This document shows positions 17,976 through 28,116 of a stretch of 64,000 bases of DNA, in pieces. Position 1 is the first letter of the stretch. Each line of letters opens with the position of its first letter. The stretch is taken from contig JAEPNN010000008.1 in the NCBI GenBank assembly GCA_017643385.1, forward strand, positions 164,422 to 228,421, given 5' to 3'. The notes beneath the pieces are model-generated. The model worked only from the letters and a program-made list of their open reading frames with translations. It did not search any database and had not been told where the DNA came from. Source of the DNA: Dinoroseobacter sp. (GTDB taxonomy: Bacteria > Pseudomonadota > Alphaproteobacteria > Rhodobacterales > Rhodobacteraceae). The position numbers and the translations under genes are program-made.

Positions 17976-19025
17976 TCAGGCGGCGCGCGCGCGAAATTTC
18001 TCGTAGTGTTTCAGCCAAGTCTCGGCGAAACGATCTATGTCTTCCCGTGTCGTTTCTGGGCCAAGTGAAACACGAATGGCTGAGCTTGCAGCCTGCTCGT
18101 CGAACCCCAAGGCCCCCAAAACTTTGCTAGCGCGAACCTTCCCCGATGAACAAGCTGACCCTGCGGAAATTGCATATCCCGCGAGATCCATCTGCATCAC
18201 CTGGGTTTCGCCTTTCCAGCCTGGCGTTACGATGCAACTTGTATTGGGCAGACGGTCCCCACCTTTCCCGACAAAAATAGTCTTATTTGCGGTGGTGTGA
18301 AGACTTATTTCTAGAATATTTCTAAATTCTTCGATCTCGTGCCAAACGCCGCGGTTTAAGTCCTCATCTGCTGATTTTAGAGCTGCGGCTAAGCCCGCTA
18401 TTCCAATAAGGTTTTCGGTTCCTGAACGACGCCCCATTTCTTGTCCGCCGCCCCTTATTTTCGCTTTCAGATCGAGCCCGCGACGAAGGATTACTGCGCC
18501 GACGCCCTTTGGCCCTCCGAATTTATGCGCCGAGATCAGGCCCATCTGGGCGCCAGTCCAACCAAAAGCAACAGGAATCTTCCCGATGGCTTGGGTTAAA
18601 TCTGTGACAGCAAGTCCATTCGGCAGTTTCTGAATCACCCCGGTTTCAGAATTGGCAAGCTGCACAGTGCTTCGGGACGGATCCGCTGCTTCAATTACGC
18701 CATTTGCACTGACAGGAAGAGAAGCTTCAACACAAGAGAGCACTGCGTCGTGCTCAACACCCGCGCCAACCAAGTCGCGACCTGTCAACGCAAGATCAGC
18801 AGCTTCCGTTGCTCCGGATGTGAACACAATATCGCAATCCATGGCGCCCAGAAGTTCTGCAATATCAGCACGCGCCCGTTCAAGAAGCGCTTTTGCTTTG
18901 CGGCCCTCTGCATGAACGGAGGAAGGGTTTCCAACGAAATCCATCGCCTCGATCATCGCTGCTTTGGCTTCTGGCCTTAGCGGCATCGTTGCGTTGTGGT
19001 CGAGATAGACCCGGCTTGTTTTCAC
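17976..19025 (-). CDS. IscS/NifS-type cysteine desulfurase
   Basis: Second cysteine desulfurase of the operon, group I type. The start is the GTG at 19025, only 5 bp after the iscR stop, giving 349 residues beginning (M)KTSRVYLDHNAT; the longer frame runs back into iscR and is not used. The PLP lysine is Lys168 (SAHKFGGPKGVG). The persulfide cysteine is Cys292 in the extended SAGSACSSGKVRAS loop, as in IscS and NifS. Having both an IscS-type and a SufS-type desulfurase in one suf operon is notable. At 349 residues it is shorter than E. coli IscS (404). Confidence 0.88.
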   Translation of the reverse strand: MKTSRVYLDHNATMPLRPEAKAAMIEAMDFVGNPSSVHAEGRKAKALLERARADIAELLGAMDCDIVFTSGATEAADLALTGRDLVGAGVEHDAVLSCVEASLPVSANGVIEAADPSRSTVQLANSETGVIQKLPNGLAVTDLTQAIGKIPVAFGWTGAQMGLISAHKFGGPKGVGAVILRRGLDLKAKIRGGGQEMGRRSGTENLIGIAGLAAALKSADEDLNRGVWHEIEEFRNILEISLHTTANKTIFVGKGGDRLPNTSCIVTPGWKGETQVMQMDLAGYAISAGSACSSGKVRASKVLGALGFDEQAASSAIRVSLGPETTREDIDRFAETWLKHYEKFRARAA

Positions 19026-19030
19026 TGAAC

Positions 19031-19492
19031 TCAGCCCTCGTCCACAACCGTAAATAGCGTTGGAACCGCCGGGCACGGTGTTAGCCCATTTGTGACGACG
19101 TCGCTTAAACGAGTTTGGTGCAAAAACACGTAAACATGGGCAGACAAGCTTTCCCAAAGCCGATTTGTCATGGATTGGGCTTTGGTTCCCGACGCACCCC
19201 CTGACGCTCCGGCGCCGGTGTGCATTGCTGAAACAGTTTCGTCCACGGCTTCCAGTATTTCCGATATGCGGATTGAGTCGGCTGATTTGGAAAGTCGATA
19301 TCCGCCGCCTGGCCCCCTCACGGAAATAACAAGCTCTGCGCGCCTTAGCTTCACGAACAATTGTTCCAGATAAGTGAGTGAAATATCCTGGCGCTCGGAA
19401 ATTTCTGCGAGCGTAACGAGCCGATCGGCATTTAGGCTCGCGAGGTCGGCCAGCGCAACCACCGCATAACGCCCTTTGGTGCTGAGTTTCAT
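19031..19492 (-). CDS. iscR: Rrf2-family regulator IscR (cysteine-poor)
   Basis: Transcription factor that senses Fe-S status and controls the operon it heads. The N-terminal winged helix is clear (MKLSTKGRYAVVALADLA; SLTYLEQLFVKLRRAELV; GPGGGYRLSK). In E. coli IscR three cysteines ligate a [2Fe-2S] cluster; here the matching region reads AGASGGASGTKAQSMTNRLW with no cysteine. The only cysteine is far downstream in LTPCPAVP. The IscR of Rhodobacter sphaeroides is, as I recall, also a single-cysteine type that still binds a cluster, so this is probably a clade feature rather than a damaged gene. Confidence 0.9.
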   Translation of the reverse strand: MKLSTKGRYAVVALADLASLNADRLVTLAEISERQDISLTYLEQLFVKLRRAELVISVRGPGGGYRLSKSADSIRISEILEAVDETVSAMHTGAGASGGASGTKAQSMTNRLWESLSAHVYVFLHQTRLSDVVTNGLTPCPAVPTLFTVVDEG

Positions 19493-19646
19493 AGATAATC
19501 CTGGGGTTCTTGTTCCACGCGCCGTTGACGCGCGCGTTCTGTCTGCTTAGGTCGGAGGGTGGGGTCGTCTATGGCCCCTATAATATTTCTAGATTTGAGC
19601 CTTGAAGCCGTCAAGCGGCCTGCTCGACGCAAGGAGACCGGCGCGT
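19493..19646. promoter_or_regulatory. divergent control region of the suf operon and hydrolase gene
   Basis: 154 bp between iscR (minus) and the hydrolase gene (plus). It holds a TATAAT at 19579-19584 inside an AT-rich island, the only such island in a GC-rich gap. That island sits in a 29-bp weak dyad (19573-19601) with GGC/GCC ends. It is a candidate IscR autoregulatory site, but I cannot match it to a defined motif. AAGGAGA at 19631-19637 is the hydrolase ribosome-binding site. Confidence 0.35.
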
Positions 19647-20300
19647 ATGCCTGAAGTCATTTTTCCGGGACCAGAAGGCCGCTTGGAAGGCCGTTACCAT
19701 CCTCAGCCCCAGAAAGACGCACCGATTGCGATCGTGTTGCATCCACATCCGCAATTTGGCGGCACGATGAACAACAGGCTCGTCTACAACCTGCATTATA
19801 CATTTTACAATATGGGGTTCACTGTACTGCGGTTCAATTTTCGTGGTGTCGGACGCAGCCAAGGTGAATATGATCAAGGCGTGGGTGAATTGAGTGATGC
19901 GGCCTCTGCGCTGGATTATCTTCAGTCCCTGAACCCCAATTCCAAGCATTGCTGGGTCGCAGGTTTCAGCTTCGGTGCATGGATCGGGATGCAATTGCTG
20001 ATGCGCAGGCCAGAAATCACCGGCTTTATCAGTGTATCTCCGCCTGCCAACATGTACGATTTCTCATTCCTGGCGCCCTGCCCGTCCTCTGGCCTAATAA
20101 TTAACGGGTCTTCTGATCGGGTGGCTCCGCCGGCTGATACGGTGAACCTCGTCAACAAGCTTCACGAACAAAAAGGCATCACCATCACGCATACCGAGAT
20201 GGACGGAGCCGGGCATTTCTTCGAAGATCCATACATGGCACCCATGCTTGAAAACGTCGATGCGTATGTGCGCCGCAGATTAACCGAAAAGACACGGTAA
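19647..20300 (+). CDS. alpha/beta hydrolase
   Basis: Start ATG at 19647 (MPEVIFPGPEGRLEG) follows a strong AAGGAGA site and gives 217 residues. It has the alpha/beta hydrolase layout: HPHPQFGGTMNN loop near residue 34, a FRGVGRSQG segment, the nucleophile elbow GFSFGAWIG with serine near residue 107, an acidic residue in NGSSDRVAP, and a C-terminal histidine in DGAGHFFED. This is the short YfhR/KANL3-like form seen in many proteobacteria. The substrate is unknown. It is followed 4 bp later by a small conserved gene. Confidence 0.82.
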   Translation: MPEVIFPGPEGRLEGRYHPQPQKDAPIAIVLHPHPQFGGTMNNRLVYNLHYTFYNMGFTVLRFNFRGVGRSQGEYDQGVGELSDAASALDYLQSLNPNSKHCWVAGFSFGAWIGMQLLMRRPEITGFISVSPPANMYDFSFLAPCPSSGLIINGSSDRVAPPADTVNLVNKLHEQKGITITHTEMDGAGHFFEDPYMAPMLENVDAYVRRRLTEKTR

Positions 20301-20304
20301 CAGC

Positions 20305-20520
20305 ATGGGCGTTCTTGAAGACCTTGCAGATGGATTGGCGCGAGACGCCTTGGCGCTGGAAGTCGACGAAGACGACCCGCTTGTTTCTCAGGTTGGCAAA
20401 ACCATTGGAGCATCTTCGCAGACACTTGAAGAAGCCTACTTAACGGCGATCCGTGTCCGTCGTGCCGAAAAGCGAGCGCGCGCAGTGATTGATGCAAGGC
20501 GTTCCGAAAACGGGAATTAA
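20305..20520 (+). CDS. small hypothetical protein
   Basis: A 71-residue acidic-then-basic protein starting 4 bp after the hydrolase stop. It is mostly helical by composition: an acidic N-half (EDLADGLARDALALEVDEDD) and a basic C-half (RVRRAEKRARAVIDARR). No known domain recognised. The tight spacing and coding-like composition support a real gene cotranscribed with the hydrolase. Confidence 0.65.
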   Translation: MGVLEDLADGLARDALALEVDEDDPLVSQVGKTIGASSQTLEEAYLTAIRVRRAEKRARAVIDARRSENGN

Positions 20521-20646
20521 CGAGCCCGAGCAGCTTAAACTTGGCATGCGGCATTTCGGTATACAACGGCATACGGGGCTTCCGGAGACGCCCTGTTTAC
20601 GTTATGGGGCGTGCAAAGATTGACGCTGACGCGAAAGGGCTACCCC

Positions 20647-22857
20647 ATGGCCAACCCCAAAACTCCTGACATTATATACACAACCGTAGATGAAGCGCCG
20701 GAGCTTGCGAGTGCCTCCTTGCTGCCAATCGTGCAGTTTTTCGCGAAAGCCGCGGATATCCGTGTTGATACCCGCGACATTTCGCTCGCAGGTCGTATTC
20801 TTGCGGCGTTTCCGGTTCGTTTGAAAGATGAGCAAAAACAGGACGACCACCTTGCTGAACTTGGTGAGCTCGTGAAAACGGCGGATGCTAACGTCATCAA
20901 ACTTCCCAATATATCAGCGTCTGTACCTCAACTTGTAGCTGCGATTTCAGAACTTCAGGACAAGGGATACGATTTACCTGATTACCCTGAAGAGCCTGCG
21001 ACCACTGAAGAAAAAGACACACGCGCGCGCTACGATGCCATAAAGGGATCTGCAGTGAACCCAGTCCTGCGCGAAGGTAATTCTGACCGTCGTGCCGCGA
21101 AAGCGGTCAAAAACTATGCGATGGCCAATCCTCACCGCATGGGGGTCTGGACAGCGGACAGCAAAACCCATGTTGCGTCTATGTCGGGTGATGATTTTTA
21201 CGCCAACGAAACATCTACGACGGTTTCAGCGGAACAGGCGGGTTCGGCAAAGATTATCCTGACCGCGCCGGATGGGACCGAAACGGTCCTCAAAGACGGT
21301 GTCCAGTATTCGGAAGGTACGGTGGTGGATGCGACTTATATGTCCGCGACTGCACTAAGATCCTTCTTGAAAGCAGAAGTTGCGAATATTGAACCTGGTG
21401 TACTGTTTTCGCTCCATATGAAAGCGACGATGATGAAGGTTTCAGACCCAATCATCTTTGGACATGCGGTTTCGGTATATTTGGAAACCTTCTTCGAGAA
21501 ACACACAGACACTCTCAAAGAACTTGGCGTGAACCCGAATTCTGGCATTGGCGATCTTGAAGCCCGTATTGCTGGAAACACCGAGCTCGAAAACGATTTG
21601 AAGACGGTTTTGTCAGCGCAGCCTCCTATGTACATGGTCGATTCTGACAAAGGGATTACGAACCTTCACGTTCCGTCTGATGTCATTATCGACGCATCAA
21701 TGCCTGCGGTCATCAAAGCCGGTGGCAAAGGTTGGGGTCCAGATGGCGGAGAAGCCGACACCAAATGTGTCATTCCCGATCGGTGCTATGCTGGCGTTTA
21801 CGATGAAACGATTTCGTACTTCAAAGAAACTGGTGCATTGGACGTCACAACATCGGGCACCGTTCAAAACGTCGGCCTGATGGCTCAGAAAGCCGAAGAA
21901 TATGGATCACATCCCACCACGTTTGAGATCCCAAGCGCGGGTATCGTAAAGATGATCGCCGCGAATGGTGATGTTTTGCACAGTCACGAGGTTGACGCTG
22001 GTGACATCTGGAGATCGTCCAGTTCGAAGAAGGCGCCCATCGAAGATTGGGTTCAACTCGCGATCGATCGTCAGGCTGCGACAGGTGCACAGGCTATTTT
22101 CTGGCTGGATGCCAAGCGCGCACATGATGCGCAACTAATTGAAAAGGTTATGCCCATTCTCGAAGGAAAGGGTGTTTCTGACAAATTTCAGATCCTCGCC
22201 CCTCGCGAAGCGACACGCCTGACACTGGAAACGATCCGAGCAGGCAAAGACAGTATTGCCGTCACGGGCAACGTGTTGCGCGACTATCTTACTGACCTAT
22301 TCCCGATCCTCGAGCTCGGGACGTCCGCAAAGATGCTTTCGATCGTAAAACTGATGCAAGGCGGCGGTTTGTTCGAAACAGGTGCTGGGGGCTCGGCCCC
22401 GAAGCACGTTCAGCAATTGATGGAAGAAAACCATCTGCGCTGGGACAGCCTTGGTGAATTTTGTGCACTTGGAGAAAGCTTCACCTTCCTTGCCGGTGCG
22501 AAAGGCAATGCGAAGGCCGCTGTTCTTGGCAAAGCTGTGGACGATGCCACTCAAGGTATTTTGGATAATAATCGCAGTCCCGGACGCAAAGTTGGGCAGC
22601 CCGACAACCGCGACAGTCATTACTGGTTTGCGCGCTATTGGGCGGAAGCGCTGGCTGCGCAGTCTGAAGATGCCGATCTTGCCGCAGAATTCGCACCAGT
22701 TGCAAAGGCTCTTGCTGATGGTGAAGGCGCGATCGTTTCAGAATTGGCCGCCGTGCGCGGCAAAGCGGTTGATGTCGGTGGGTACTACAAAGGCGATCCT
22801 GCAAAGCTTGCTGACGTCATGCGTCCAAGCGCGACTCTGAATGCGATTTTCAGCTAA
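20647..22857 (+). CDS. NADP-dependent isocitrate dehydrogenase, monomeric type
   Basis: Oxidative decarboxylation of isocitrate to 2-oxoglutarate with NADP in the TCA cycle. Start ATG at 20647 ([12 protein letters not shown]) follows GCGAAAGGG and gives 736 residues, the size of the monomeric (IDH-II) family, which replaces a dimer by an internally duplicated fold. The isocitrate loop [14 protein letters not shown] region, NETSTTV and [11 protein letters not shown] segments are visible, as is the [17 protein letters not shown] region near the C-terminus. A second, unrelated-class NADP-IDH follows 64 bp downstream, an unusual tandem. Confidence 0.92.
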   Translation: MANPKTPDIIYTTVDEAPELASASLLPIVQFFAKAADIRVDTRDISLAGRILAAFPVRLKDEQKQDDHLAELGELVKTADANVIKLPNISASVPQLVAAISELQDKGYDLPDYPEEPATTEEKDTRARYDAIKGSAVNPVLREGNSDRRAAKAVKNYAMANPHRMGVWTADSKTHVASMSGDDFYANETSTTVSAEQAGSAKIILTAPDGTETVLKDGVQYSEGTVVDATYMSATALRSFLKAEVANIEPGVLFSLHMKATMMKVSDPIIFGHAVSVYLETFFEKHTDTLKELGVNPNSGIGDLEARIAGNTELENDLKTVLSAQPPMYMVDSDKGITNLHVPSDVIIDASMPAVIKAGGKGWGPDGGEADTKCVIPDRCYAGVYDETISYFKETGALDVTTSGTVQNVGLMAQKAEEYGSHPTTFEIPSAGIVKMIAANGDVLHSHEVDAGDIWRSSSSKKAPIEDWVQLAIDRQAATGAQAIFWLDAKRAHDAQLIEKVMPILEGKGVSDKFQILAPREATRLTLETIRAGKDSIAVTGNVLRDYLTDLFPILELGTSAKMLSIVKLMQGGGLFETGAGGSAPKHVQQLMEENHLRWDSLGEFCALGESFTFLAGAKGNAKAAVLGKAVDDATQGILDNNRSPGRKVGQPDNRDSHYWFARYWAEALAAQSEDADLAAEFAPVAKALADGEGAIVSELAAVRGKAVDVGGYYKGDPAKLADVMRPSATLNAIFS

Positions 22858-22863
22858 TACCTA

Positions 22864-22890
22864 GGCCCGGTCGCGATGTGTGACCGGGCC
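22864..22890 (+). other. perfect 9-bp stem-loop between the two IDH genes
   Basis: GGCCCGGTC and GACCGGGCC pair perfectly around a 9-nt loop, 6 bp after the first IDH stop and 31 bp before the next start. There is no T run, so it may stabilise or separate the two mRNAs, or be a weak terminator. Confidence 0.5.
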
Positions 22891-22921
22891 GAATAAGACC
22901 TGTGAAGTCTATGAGGTCCAA

Positions 22922-24136
22922 ATGACAAAGATCAAAGTTGAGAACCCCGTTGTCGAAATGGACGGCGACGAGATGACCCGGATCATCTGGCAGTTTATCA
23001 AGGACAAATTGATACTGCCCTATCTCGACATTGATCTGATTTATTTTGATCTTGGCATCGAAGAACGCGACCGGACGAACGACCAGATCACAATAGATGC
23101 GGCCGAGAAAACCAAAGAAGTTGGTGTGGCCGTAAAATGCGCGACTATCACACCTGATGAGGCTCGCGTCGAAGAGTTTGGTTTAAAGGAAATGTGGCGT
23201 TCTCCAAATGGAACGATCCGCAATATTCTTGGCGGTGTGGTCTTCAGACAGCCAATCATCTGCAAGAATGTACCGCGCTTAGTTCCAGGGTGGACACAGC
23301 CCATTGTCATTGGACGTCACGCTTTTGGTGATCAGTACAAAGCGACAGATATGAAGTTTCCTGGACCTGGGAAACTGACGCTAAAGTTTGAAGGAGAAGA
23401 CGGCACCGTTGACGAACGCGAGGTTTACCAAGCCCCGGGAGCAGGTGTTTTCATGGGCATGTACAACCTTGATAAGTCTATTGAAGACTTTGCCCGAGCT
23501 TCGTTTAACTACGGAATCAATCTTGGATGGCCTGTCTATCTTTCGACGAAGAATACAATACTGAAACAATACGACGGTCGCTTTCTAGAAATCTTCCAGC
23601 GAATATATGATGAAGAGTTTGCCGCCAAGTTTAACGCGCTGGGGATCGAATATCAGCATCGGCTAATCGATGATATGGTCGCATGTGCGATGAAGTGGAA
23701 CGGTGGTTTCGTTTGGGCCTGTAAAAACTACGATGGCGACGTACAGTCCGACACCGTGGCGCAAGGCTTTGGGTCACTTGGTCTCATGACATCGCAATTG
23801 ATGACGCCCGATGGCAAAATTGTCGAAGCCGAAGCCGCACATGGGACGGTGACACGCCACTATCGCCAGCATCAAGCTGGAGAGCAGACCTCAACCAACT
23901 CAATTGCATCAATTTACGCATGGACTGGCGGTTTAAAACACCGCGCGAAGCTAGATGATAATGATCAACTGATGACATTTGCCGAGACATTGGAGCAGGT
24001 CATCGTTGATACCGTTGAGGCCGGGTTTATGACCAAAGACCTGGCACTGTTGGTAGGGCCCGAACAGAAATGGCTAACGACCATGGGGTTTCTTGAAAAG
24101 GTTGATGAAAACCTGAACAAGGCACTTGGCGGCTGA
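22922..24136 (+). CDS. icd: NADP-dependent isocitrate dehydrogenase, homodimeric eukaryote-like type
   Basis: Same reaction as the upstream enzyme but of the homodimeric type II (eukaryote-like) IDH class. Start ATG at 22922 ([21 protein letters not shown]) gives 404 residues. Diagnostic parts are [14 protein letters not shown] near residue 95 (isocitrate phosphoserine-region equivalent), the arginine in [15 protein letters not shown] [12 protein letters not shown], the metal-binding [10 protein letters not shown], and [14 protein letters not shown] for NADP. It may be cotranscribed with the monomeric IDH. A 7-bp inverted repeat (24213-24235) downstream lacks a T run. Confidence 0.93.
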   Translation: MTKIKVENPVVEMDGDEMTRIIWQFIKDKLILPYLDIDLIYFDLGIEERDRTNDQITIDAAEKTKEVGVAVKCATITPDEARVEEFGLKEMWRSPNGTIRNILGGVVFRQPIICKNVPRLVPGWTQPIVIGRHAFGDQYKATDMKFPGPGKLTLKFEGEDGTVDEREVYQAPGAGVFMGMYNLDKSIEDFARASFNYGINLGWPVYLSTKNTILKQYDGRFLEIFQRIYDEEFAAKFNALGIEYQHRLIDDMVACAMKWNGGFVWACKNYDGDVQSDTVAQGFGSLGLMTSQLMTPDGKIVEAEAAHGTVTRHYRQHQAGEQTSTNSIASIYAWTGGLKHRAKLDDNDQLMTFAETLEQVIVDTVEAGFMTKDLALLVGPEQKWLTTMGFLEKVDENLNKALGG

Positions 24137-24291
24137 GCGTACATAATCGATCATCTGAACTGTACCGAACAGCGTGGATAATAGCGTGTGAGCATCTAAC
24201 TGCGCAGGGGGTACCGAAACTCTTCAGCTTTCGGTCAATTGGAACTTCAAGGGCGTTGACGCAATCCGCATCGCTTCTCAGATAGAGAGCA

Positions 24292-25050
24292 ATGATTTAC
24301 CGCACCTTAGCCCTCCTGATTGTCCTGATCGCTGTTTCAGTTGGTCTGACATATGCCATTGGCGAAAAGGTTTTGGTGGCGTTGGGCATTGTGCTTGTCC
24401 AGCTACAAATCCTGACCAAAAAACTCTTTACGATCGAATGGGCCGCAATCGTGCTGTGGCTAAAGACGAACACGACCCTGTTCTTGCGTGTGGAGCTTCT
24501 GAAAAAGTGGGCAACAACGTCGGTTCTGCCGCTATTTATGGGATCGGTCCTACGTCGTCGCGTATCTGACTGGGTCGGCATGCTGCAGTTCAGTATCCGA
24601 TCCCGATATGACGCCTTGCTAGCCTGGTACGACAAGCTCAATGCTTTGGAGAAAGCTCTGACCGCTCTTGTTTTGATCGCTGCGCTCTTTGCCTTGTCCG
24701 TAAGTTCGCTTGGCCTTTGGCTGGTGCTGCTTTCGATCAAAATGCCGTTGTGGATCGTGGCCTTTTTTGCCGCTGTTGCGAAGTCCTTCTGGCAATCCGC
24801 GTCAAAAATGCTCTTTCGTGCTGTCGCGTTTCTTCAGATTGGCATTTTATGGGGACTTACGCGTCGCATCTTGCCAGAAAGCGTCTTGGAGAAGAAACGC
24901 AGGTTCGACTTCAGGATTGCACGCGCTGTCGTTAAACGACGTCGTTTGACATTGCGCGAACTGTCATCGCGCAAGGAAACATTTGCGCTGAAATGGGCTG
25001 TGTTCCGCGAAGGTCTCCGCCAGAGCTTTCGCAAAAGCGCTGACGACTAG
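24292..25050 (+). CDS. hypothetical membrane protein
   Basis: 252-residue protein with an N-terminal hydrophobic segment (about residues 5-40), further segments near 125-165 and 172-190, and a very basic C-terminal 55 residues (KRRRLTLRELSSRKETFALK). The ATG follows AGATAGAGAGCA. Four bases of its stop region (CTAG) are shared with the convergent DUF1330 gene. I do not recognise the family. The basic cytoplasmic tail could contact nucleic acid or phospholipid heads; this is speculation. Confidence 0.65.
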   Translation: MIYRTLALLIVLIAVSVGLTYAIGEKVLVALGIVLVQLQILTKKLFTIEWAAIVLWLKTNTTLFLRVELLKKWATTSVLPLFMGSVLRRRVSDWVGMLQFSIRSRYDALLAWYDKLNALEKALTALVLIAALFALSVSSLGLWLVLLSIKMPLWIVAFFAAVAKSFWQSASKMLFRAVAFLQIGILWGLTRRILPESVLEKKRRFDFRIARAVVKRRRLTLRELSSRKETFALKWAVFREGLRQSFRKSADD

Positions 25051-25337
25051 TCGAGCGCTTCAACAAGAACGAGGTCACGTTCTGACGCGCCCCGCGCGTG
25101 GCTCAGCGCCTCTTGGTACGTCGCGCTTTCGTAACACGCATTGGCAGCCTCGAGGCTGGGGAATGTCGCAACAACATTTCGTGGGTGCGCGCGGCCTTCC
25201 TTCTGAATGGAAGTCCCGCCACGTGCCAGGAATGTCCCGCCATGCTCCGCGATTGCCTTGGTCGCGAGAGCTGCGTATTTTCCATAGGCTTCGTCGTCCG
25301 AAACCGTGACATGAGCAATCCAAAATGCAGAAGGCAT
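25047..25337 (-). CDS. DUF1330 domain protein
   Basis: 96-residue protein of the DUF1330 family, a ferredoxin-like small fold of the dimeric alpha-beta barrel type. FWIAHVTVSDDEAYGKYAA at the start and NVVATFPSLEAANACYES match the family pattern. It begins only 3 bp after the alaS stop, so it is the last gene of the alaS transcript; why it travels with a tRNA synthetase is unknown. No catalytic residues assigned. Confidence 0.85.
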   Translation of the reverse strand: MPSAFWIAHVTVSDDEAYGKYAALATKAIAEHGGTFLARGGTSIQKEGRAHPRNVVATFPSLEAANACYESATYQEALSHARGASERDLVLVEALD

Positions 25338-25340
25338 AGG

Positions 25341-27989
25341 TTATCCTTTCAAAATATCTTCGACAGCGGCAAATGCAGCTTCAGTGTCACCCGCAGGGGC
25401 CCCGCCTTGTGCGAGATGGGGACGCCCGCCACCGCCTTTGCCACCCATGGCGATAATTGCCGCTTTAACAATATCGACCGCAGATAGGTCCACCGACAGG
25501 TCATCGGTTACACCTGCGGCAACCGCTGCCTTATCATCGTTTTCAGCGATCAAGAGAACCACACCGGTGCCGATCTTGTCTTTATGGGCGTCAATAAGCG
25601 AGGGCAATTCCTTGCCGGACACGCCGGACAAGGCCTGCATGACAAGCTTTGTTCCATTCACTTCCTGAACGGCCTCACCGCTGCTACCGCCGCCCATCGC
25701 GATTTCCCGACGCAGATTGGCGATCTCGTTCTGCAGAGCTTTACGCTCGTCTAGCAACGCTTGAACGCGTGATGGCACATCAGCAGGTTGGGCACGCAGC
25801 TTGGACGCGGTATCAGCCAGCCTTTGATCCTGTGCAGAGAGGTAGTCGAATGCCGCCTGCCCCGTCAGCGCTTCAATCCGACGGACACCAGCGCTAGACG
25901 CGCTATCCCCGAGCGTTACGAAAACCCCGATATCGCCGGTTCTGTCTACATGCGTCCCGCCGCACAGTTCGAGAGAATAGGTTTCGCCATCCCGGCCTTT
26001 GCCCGAACCGCTTTGCGCGCCCATAGAAACGACGCGAACTTCGTCTCCGTACTTTTCTCCAAAGAGCGCCTGCGCACCAAGATCACGCGCTTCATCGGGT
26101 GTCATGATCCGTGTTTCAACACGCGCGTTTTGGCGGATATAGGAATTCACTTCGGTTTCGACCCGTGCAAGCTCGTCGGTCGAAAGTGCTTTGGCATGGC
26201 TGAAATCAAATCGAAGCCGATCAGGGGCATTCAAGGACCCGCGCTGCGCAACATGATCGCCCAACGCTTGACGCAAGGCTTCGTGAAGCAAGTGTGTGGC
26301 AGAGTGATTGGAGCGGATTGTGCTGCGTCTGTCGTGATCAACCACAAGCTCTGCGCCTTGCTCCTGTGCGATGCTTCCCTCGGTTACCTCAGCGACATGC
26401 ACAAAGAGGCCTTCCGCTTTTCGGGTGTCCGTGATCGTTGCAGCTCCGGTATCAGTTTTCAAAACGCCCGTGTCACCGACCTGACCACCGCTTTCTGCAT
26501 AGAACGGGGTCTGGTTCAAAATGATCTGAACTTTGTCACCGACATTGGCCCCGGCATGTTCGCTGCCTTCCATCACGAGAGACAAGATCTGACCCTCTGC
26601 AATTTCTGTGTCATAGCCGAGAAACTCGGTGGCGCCGTGCTTTTCAGCCAGATCAAACCAGATTGCAGCATCGGCTGTTTCGCCGGAACCCGCCCAGGCC
26701 GCGCGTGCTTTGGCTTTTTGCTCTTCCATGGCGGCATCGAAACCATCAACGTCAACGGTCCGCCCTTTTTCACGCAGGGCGTCCTGTGTCAGATCAAGAG
26801 GAAAACCATAGGTGTCATAAAGTTTGAATGCCGCGGCACCGGGCAATGCGGCGCCTTCAGAAAGATCTGCCAATTCGTCATCAAGCAGTTTCAGTCCGCG
26901 GTCCAGCGTCTGCTTGAAACGGGTTTCTTCGAGAAGTAGCGTTTCTTCGATCAGAGGCTTGGCCCTGCCAAGTTCAGGGAAGGCCTGACCCATCTGCGCC
27001 ACCAGCGCAGAAACGAGACGGTGCATCACGGGATCTTTGCTGCCCAATTGGTGTGCATGGCGCATCGCGCGGCGCATGATACGGCGCAGGACGTAACCGC
27101 GGCCTTCATTCGATGGCATGACACCATCGGCAATCAGAAAGCAGGTTGAACGCAGGTGATCTGCAATGACCCGATGATGCATCTTACCGGACCCATCAGG
27201 ATCAGCACTCGTTGCATGAGCAGAAGCCTCGATGAGAGCACGCATCAGATCCGTATCGTAATTGTCGTGCTTGCCTTGCAGCAGAGCACCAATCCGTTCC
27301 AGTCCCATGCCGGTATCGATGGACTGCATCTCAAGCGGAACCATGGAGCCGTCTGCAAATTGTTCATTTTGCATGAAAACGACGTTCCAGATTTCGATGA
27401 AACGATCCCCGTCTTCGTCCGCGCTGCCGGGTGGGCCACCCCAGATATGGTCCCCATGATCATAGAAGATTTCGGTACACGGGCCACATGGTCCTGTCGG
27501 GCCCATTTGCCAGAAATTGTCAGATGTTGCGATCCGAATGATACGGTCCTCTGGAACGCCAACTTTCTTCCAGATTTCAGCAGCTTCGTCATCGGTGTGA
27601 TAGATTGTGACAAGCAGTTTGTCTTTATTAATGCCGAACTCTCCGGTCACGAGGTTCCAGGCATAAGGGATCGCCTCGGTCTTGAAGTAATCACCAAAGC
27701 TGAAGTTTCCGAGCATTTCGAAAAAGGTATGGTGGCGGGCTGTGTAGCCAACATTATCAAGGTCGTTGTGCTTGCCACCGGCGCGGACGCATTTCTGGCT
27801 GGTTGTTGCGCGCGTGTAGTCCCGGTGCTCGAGACCGGTGAAGACATTTTTGAACTGCACCATGCCTGAGTTGGTAAACATCAAGGTTGGGTCATTTCGC
27901 GGGACCAGCGGGGAGCTATCAACCACCGCATGATCGTTCTGCGCAAAGAAATCTAGAAAGGTGGAGCGGATGTCATTCAAGCTGGCCAT
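25341..27989 (-). CDS. alaS: alanyl-tRNA synthetase
   Basis: Charges tRNA-Ala. Start ATG at 27989 ([15 protein letters not shown]) gives 882 residues; the longer open frame upstream crosses the recA terminator and is not used. Class II motifs are in the N-terminal third ([40 protein letters not shown]). The editing domain is intact, with [13 protein letters not shown] and [15 protein letters not shown] supplying the zinc ligands. The C-terminal oligomerisation/C-Ala domain is glycine-rich ([15 protein letters not shown]). It follows recA, the common alphaproteobacterial order. Confidence 0.97.
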   Translation of the reverse strand: MASLNDIRSTFLDFFAQNDHAVVDSSPLVPRNDPTLMFTNSGMVQFKNVFTGLEHRDYTRATTSQKCVRAGGKHNDLDNVGYTARHHTFFEMLGNFSFGDYFKTEAIPYAWNLVTGEFGINKDKLLVTIYHTDDEAAEIWKKVGVPEDRIIRIATSDNFWQMGPTGPCGPCTEIFYDHGDHIWGGPPGSADEDGDRFIEIWNVVFMQNEQFADGSMVPLEMQSIDTGMGLERIGALLQGKHDNYDTDLMRALIEASAHATSADPDGSGKMHHRVIADHLRSTCFLIADGVMPSNEGRGYVLRRIMRRAMRHAHQLGSKDPVMHRLVSALVAQMGQAFPELGRAKPLIEETLLLEETRFKQTLDRGLKLLDDELADLSEGAALPGAAAFKLYDTYGFPLDLTQDALREKGRTVDVDGFDAAMEEQKAKARAAWAGSGETADAAIWFDLAEKHGATEFLGYDTEIAEGQILSLVMEGSEHAGANVGDKVQIILNQTPFYAESGGQVGDTGVLKTDTGAATITDTRKAEGLFVHVAEVTEGSIAQEQGAELVVDHDRRSTIRSNHSATHLLHEALRQALGDHVAQRGSLNAPDRLRFDFSHAKALSTDELARVETEVNSYIRQNARVETRIMTPDEARDLGAQALFGEKYGDEVRVVSMGAQSGSGKGRDGETYSLELCGGTHVDRTGDIGVFVTLGDSASSAGVRRIEALTGQAAFDYLSAQDQRLADTASKLRAQPADVPSRVQALLDERKALQNEIANLRREIAMGGGSSGEAVQEVNGTKLVMQALSGVSGKELPSLIDAHKDKIGTGVVLLIAENDDKAAVAAGVTDDLSVDLSAVDIVKAAIIAMGGKGGGGRPHLAQGGAPAGDTEAAFAAVEDILKG

Positions 27990-28074
27990 CGGGACACTCT
28001 GATCGTCTGAATAAGGGTTGTGCCCGTGTAGCCCTGCACCGCGACACTGTCCATGGCTCAGCACACCATACAGC

Positions 28075-28101
28075 AAAAAGGCCCCGGAAAACGGGGCCTT
28101 T
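28075..28101 (-). terminator. rho-independent terminator of recA
   Basis: Read on the minus strand: stem AAAGGCCCCG / CGGGGCCTTT, short TTTTC loop, then a run of T. The 10-bp stem is perfect. It lies 16 bp after the recA stop and separates recA from alaS. Confidence 0.9.
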
Positions 28102-28116
28102 GAAAGTATCGATGGA

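Noticed and set aside
19507..19516. GTTC pair near iscR as a possible SOS box
   Set aside because: Only two bases separate the two GTTC words; the LexA site needs seven.
22864..22890. Hairpin between the IDH genes as a rho-independent terminator
   Set aside because: It lacks a T run, so it is listed only as a stem-loop.
25788..26939. Long plus-strand open frame of 383 codons
   Set aside because: It is wholly antisense to alaS, whose motifs are complete; the frame is open because of codon bias and encodes nothing recognisable.
27156..27869. Plus-strand open frame of 237 codons
   Set aside because: Antisense to the N-terminal catalytic part of alaS; no good start or domain.
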